Below are positions 62,999 to 64,000 of a DNA stretch of 64,000 nucleotides, piece by piece. This stretch comes from Bicyclus anynana (lineage: Eukaryota; Arthropoda; Insecta; Lepidoptera; Nymphalidae): the NCBI RefSeq assembly GCF_947172395.1, contig NC_069105.1, forward strand, positions 11,057,971 through 11,121,970. Reading direction: 5' to 3'. The translations under genes were made by a program, and so were the position numbers. The notes beneath the pieces are model-generated. The model was not told the origin of the DNA. It worked only from the letters and a program-made list of their open reading frames with translations, and did not search any database. Positions within the stretch are counted from its first letter, which is position 1. Each line of letters opens with the position of its first letter.

Positions 62999-63685
62999 TT
63001 TTTTTTTTTTTCAATAATTTCTCAGTAGCAGCCCGGAACCAGATGGTAATCGTAATAATACATAAGTCGCCTTGTAAATAAAGCTGGTAGAGTCCCTTTT
63101 GTTTTAAGGGATATCTACCAATTAAATAGTTGATACAGTAACTCCAACCTATTTAACTTTCCAAGGCGAATAGCAATTACTTGATTGGGTCCGTTGTTAG
63201 TGTTGTCTTGAGGGTTCTTGGAAGTATCTGTTAGAGTGTTTGTGTAGAGATTTCCGCTTTTGATTACGTATTGGGTACAAGTTAGGTTAAGTTTTATGGG
63301 TGCCAGTGTCATTGATACCATCCTGTAGGCCTATTCACTATTTTGCCCTTTATTATCAACCTATGGATGTGGACAACAAAGTGTCATCTACAATCTACAT
63401 ACTATATGATATCCACCATAAGCACCGGATGACATTTGACAATTTGTATCATAGCATGTAGATAACATGAATAATTAAGCTTCTTTAGTGTCAAAGAAGC
63501 TCAATATTTCATGAGTTTTCTTTTATTTTGTTCGTAAGTTTCAGTCGATACCTACTCTATTAGGTTCGAAGCTGTTCCAAGAAATCTTAAGCATCTTCCT
63601 GTTTATTTGCCATCCAGTCATCTCGAATGCTTGCAACCTGCTTACCTATGTACTGCTTCTTGAAAACCTAAGTTTCACTACCATA
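62999..63685. other. no supported gene; foldback at 63086-63119
   Basis: T-run at 62998-63012. GGTAGAGTCCCTT pairs with AAGGGATATCTACC. Otherwise nothing recognised. Confidence 0.4.
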
Positions 63686-63687
63686 TT

Positions 63688-63905
63688 TGAATTAGAATGA
63701 TTGACAATTTACGCAAATTTAAATTAGATGTACCTAATTTCTTAAATGGGTATGGTAAGCGAAGGCTGGAATATATTGTTCCAACAATATTTAACGATTT
63801 TCCGGATACGGTCAAAAATCTTTTAAAATATACGAATATATTTTACGAACGTACATACTAAGCGGAAATTAAAGGAATACTTTTTGGCCCGTGTATCGTC
63901 GAAGC
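63688..63905 (+). pseudogene. possible LINE reverse-transcriptase C-terminal relic
   Basis: The frame reads KLDVPNFLNGYGKRRLEYIV, PTIFNDFPDTVKNLLKY and, after a frameshift, RKLKEYFLARVSS. The order R..EY.VP.IFN..P, then K.KEYFL, resembles the last 60 or so residues of Jockey/CR1-like reverse transcriptases. No motif is unique, so this is tentative. Confidence 0.4.
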
Positions 63906-64000
63906 AGCGGTTTACTCACTCTATAATTATGATATTTAACTACCCGCTAATGATTTTTCTTTGTTTTTCTTCTCTTTTTGTTTTTTATTCAATTTTTTTC

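Overview
The window is AT-rich eukaryotic DNA packed with small transposable-element copies, almost certainly from a moth or butterfly (Lepidoptera). The case rests on families typical of that order: many copies of a short Helitron-like element (A|TC...CTAG|T borders with a GC-rich 3' hairpin), several tRNA-headed SINE families, RTE-clade LINE 3' ends tailed with (GAT)n, and long non-LTR elements of the Jockey/CR1 kind. The species cannot be fixed from the sequence. Family labels SINE-A to SINE-D are local to this report.

There is no convincing multi-exon host gene. The only firm host genes are two identical tRNA-Asp(GTC) genes, one on each strand, at 52783-52854 and 55033-55104. A short acidic open frame behind an acceptor-like site (58111-58151, minus strand) may be the last exon of a gene. 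An acceptor-donor juxtaposition at 41601/41602 looks like a recursive splice site, which would fit the window lying partly inside a very long intron.

Layout. 1-13 kb: SINE, Helitron-like and RTE fragments, one hAT MITE with perfect 8-bp target duplications, and a local tandem duplication. 13.8-18.1 kb: a non-LTR retrotransposon on the minus strand with uninterrupted ORF1 (297 codons) and ORF2 (EN plus RT, about 969 codons). 18.4-20 kb: nested SINE/RTE insertions. 20.9-22.1 kb: a 200-N assembly gap followed by a satellite of about 175 bp units. 22-35 kb: Helitron-like, SINE, RTE and MITE copies. 36.3-37.3 kb: a degenerate tandem array of about 217 bp. 39.3-39.8 kb: three units of about 158 bp. 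40-44.4 kb: an unusual concentration of near-perfect foldbacks. 45-57.7 kb: dense SINEs (nested and chimeric), two 5'-truncated LINE copies and the tRNA pair. 58-64 kb: fewer repeats, with the acidic candidate exon, a promoter-like motif array, a G-rich tract and a GC-rich island carrying five ACAAT/ATTGT cores.

The intact LINE could supply its own RT. SINE-B copies end in the same (GAT/GAC)n kind of tail as the RTE fragments, so an RTE element is the likely helper of SINE-B. Nested insertions give a partial relative chronology: RTE before SINE-D, SINE-B before SINE-A, and satellite before the LINE tail inserted in it.
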